Origin: Kiloniellales bacterium
Lineage (GTDB): Bacteria > Pseudomonadota > Alphaproteobacteria > Kiloniellales > JAKSDN01
Length of the DNA: 38,553 nt
Assembly: GCA_030064845.1 (NCBI GenBank)
Contig: JASJEC010000071.1
Span: 1 to 38,553, forward strand
Direction of reading: 5' to 3'
The position numbers were made by a program, and so were the translations under genes. Below are positions 35,205-38,553 of the stretch, piece after piece (position 1 is the first letter of the stretch; every line of letters starts with the position of its first letter). The notes under the pieces are model-generated. The model worked only from the letters and a program-made list of their open reading frames with translations. It made no database searches and was not told the DNA's origin.

Positions 35205-35494
35205 GCGCGTGCCGAGGTCGCCGCGACCCATGCCTGTCGTCCTCCAGGCTCCATCCCATTGCGCGAGCAGGCCGGGCGCCTGCTGACCAGCGGGAGAATG
35301 AGACGGACCACCGCCGCGACGCTATGCTTCAGATCAACGAGAGGTTTTCGCCGGGATGAAGCCAGGCCCCTTGCTGCAGAACCCGATAGCCGGACCCGCA
35401 ACGTCGCGGGGCTGAATCCGAAGGTTAACGCCCCCGGATCGGCCCGGCGAACTTCTCCCGGATCAAATGGCTCCTACTTTTCGTGTGAATCAGC
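35205..35494. other. Intergenic region without a recognised gene
   Basis: Between the divergent lipoprotein and katG genes. No convincing frame with a ribosome-binding site, no repeat of the families above and no tRNA-like fold were seen. It probably contains the lipoprotein promoter, which I could not locate. Confidence 0.4.
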
Positions 35495-35522
35495 TTGACG
35501 CAGGTGGATGCCATAGCAGAAT
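35495..35522 (+). promoter_or_regulatory. Candidate katG promoter
   Basis: TTGACG (35495-35500), 16-base spacer, CAGAAT (35517-35522). The Irr-type palindrome begins six bases further on, over the expected transcription start, a position that would allow repression. Confidence 0.4.
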
Positions 35523-35527
35523 GTCTT

Positions 35528-35544
35528 TTTAGAACGATTCTAAT
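35528..35544. promoter_or_regulatory. Irr/ICE-type operator upstream of katG
   Basis: TTTAGAACGATTCTAAT holds the perfect dyad TTAGAA-CGA-TTCTAA. It matches, except for the last base, the TTTAGAA-N3-TTCTAAA form I recall for the iron-control element bound by Irr in alphaproteobacteria. It lies 70 bases before ATG 35614. Confidence 0.65.
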
Positions 35545-35589
35545 TCCAGTCCCCTTGGCACAAGAAGGCGATCCACGCAGAGCGGGTGA

Positions 35590-37773
<2,184 letters not shown>

Positions 37774-37787
37774 TCCCGGCAAGAACC

Positions 37788-37819
37788 CCCGGGCGTAGCT
37801 GGAGACAGCTGCGCCCGGG
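37788..37819 (+). terminator. Strong hairpin after katG
   Basis: CCCGGGCG-T-AGCTG, GAGA loop, CAGCT-G-CGCCCGGG: a 14-bp stem with one G-U pair in RNA, closed by a GNRA-type loop, 15 bases after the stop. A T-rich tract follows only after about 20 bases. Confidence 0.65.
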
Positions 37820-38094
37820 CGTCGCCGAAGCCGTGTATTGTGTTTTTGAATTGATTGCCATATTTCCGGCAAGCAGAGTGCTTCGAAATACCGCTTGGCA
37901 ATTATTCCCATGAAAAGAATTGTGGGAACATTGTAACGGCGCTGATTTTACCATTTGTTTTTTCGGATTTTTAGGTCTGTTGCTTCAACGTAATCCCAGT
38001 CCGTCGGTCCTCGGCCGTCCACTTCACTTGCCAGAACCGATCGGCGACAAGAACAGAGGCGTAGGCAAGCGCTCCCACGACACGAGGTGATGCG
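37820..38094. other. AT-rich intergenic region without a gene
   Basis: Markedly AT-rich between about 37835 and 37985 (TTTACCATTTGTTTTTTCGG) compared with the genome. Holds a short inverted repeat TTGCC / GGCAA near 37855-37872. No coding frame of note. It probably contains the promoter of the PilZ-like gene; horizontal origin cannot be excluded. Confidence 0.45.
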
Positions 38095-38442
38095 ATGCCA
38101 CGGGACTTCTGGAACGCACTGATCGAACCCTTCAAACAGCTGTTCGCTCAGCCCGAACAGGCGGAGGAAAGGGAGCCTGTCGTCAGGGCCGCCAGGAGCG
38201 AGACTGTCACGAGAGAGCGCCGCCGGCAGGCCAAGGGCATCAGGGCCTGCGAGATCGAGTTCGGCGACAGCGCCGTCAACGGCATGGTTCTGAAGCTGTC
38301 CCATAGCGGCGCAGACGTCCGGTTGCCCCTGCACCTCAAAGATCTGCCGGATTGCTTCACCTTGAAGATCGCACCGAGCGAAAAATACGACTGCCGGATT
38401 CTCTGGAGACAAGGCGACAAGGTGAAGGTGTCGTTCGTCTAG
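38095..38442 (+). CDS. PilZ-domain-like protein
   Basis: 115 residues. After a helical N-terminus (FWNALIEPFKQLFAQPEQAE), the rest (about 35-115) resembles the short PilZ proteins common in alphaproteobacteria: basic start RERRRQAKG, strand ACEIEFGDSAVNGMVLKLSH, and the closing CRILWRQGDKVKVSFV. The c-di-GMP motifs are weak: RxxxR can be drawn in RERRR, but D/N-x-S-x-x-G reads KLSHSG, with Lys at the acidic position. Binding of c-di-GMP is therefore doubtful. GAGG lies 8 bases before the ATG. Its TAG stop is part of a CTAG where a double-hairpin element begins. Confidence 0.7.
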   Translation: MPRDFWNALIEPFKQLFAQPEQAEEREPVVRAARSETVTRERRRQAKGIRACEIEFGDSAVNGMVLKLSHSGADVRLPLHLKDLPDCFTLKIAPSEKYDCRILWRQGDKVKVSFV

Positions 38443-38553
38443 AGCGGATCATGTTTAGGTGGAACCACTTGGTGGTTGCCACCTAAATATGTGAATCCGC
38501 TCTACAGCATAAGTTTAGAGCAGATTCACCGGGTTTGATGGATCGCCTCCGGC
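38440..38553. repeat. Double-hairpin TA-flanked element, copy 3, inverted and cut by window edge
   Basis: Begins TAGAGCGGATCATGTTTAGG, the right hairpin of copies 1 and 2 in reverse orientation, and continues with AGAGCAGATTCACCGGGTTT before the window ends. CTAG at 38439-38442 is the insertion edge and includes the stop codon of the PilZ-like gene. Confidence 0.85.

Overview
The window is one 38.6-kb stretch of high-G+C DNA from an alphaproteobacterium, probably a free-living and perhaps marine member of the Rhodospirillales. This is an inference from three things: the gene families (partial serine cycle, DddP-like M24 enzyme, polyamine-type ABC system, katG), alphaproteobacterial regulatory sites (an Irr/ICE-type box, an FNR/FixK-type box) and several families of dispersed palindromic repeats between genes. 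No rRNA, tRNA, CRISPR array or prophage was seen.

Layout. (1) 1-3063, minus strand: LysR regulator, DUF1152 protein and a choline-sulfatase-like sulfatase cut by the window edge. They diverge from (2) 3179-6828, plus strand: class II aldolase, diiron desaturase/hydroxylase, MocE-type Rieske ferredoxin and a DddP-like M24 enzyme. The shared upstream region holds a LysR-type palindrome, so both arms may form one regulated catabolic island. (3) 6855-14115: DUF2189 membrane protein, membrane adenylate/guanylate cyclase, an AAA-type ATPase of unknown role, a Tat-type thioredoxin-like protein, a secreted spondin-domain protein and a secreted unknown. (4) 14163-20747, minus strand: a compact serine-cycle operon (small unknown gene, sgaA, mtkA, mtkB, ppc) with overlapping genes. 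A LuxR-type response regulator without its phosphoacceptor aspartate diverges from it at 20956. The PEP carboxylase appears to lack the residues used for aspartate inhibition. (5) 21665-26369: GNAT acetyltransferase, a universal stress protein behind an FNR-type box, an ABC exporter with a possible leader peptide, and a flavin monooxygenase. (6) 26615-34807: LysR regulator followed by a PotABCD-like importer, a nitrilase-superfamily amidase and a trimethylamine-dehydrogenase-like flavoprotein, suggesting uptake and breakdown of a polyamine-like or N-methylated cation. (7) 34865-38442: small lipoprotein, katG with an Irr-type operator, and a PilZ-like protein.

The most unusual structure is the set of small transposon-like elements. 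A 278-bp element with perfect 25-bp inverted ends sits between the two permease genes, flanked by TA duplications. Removing it restores a tight gene junction. A second family, 137 bp with two hairpins, occurs twice complete, once truncated by the window edge and once as a fragment. Complete copies are flanked by CTAG. Three of the insertions lie exactly in TAG stop codons, and because the elements begin with G the stop is re-created, so the insertion leaves the protein unchanged.

A possible link between the parts is C1 metabolism: oxidative N-demethylation by the region-6 flavoprotein would release one-carbon units that a serine cycle could assimilate. This is inference; hydroxypyruvate reductase, malyl-CoA lyase and formaldehyde-handling genes are not in this window.
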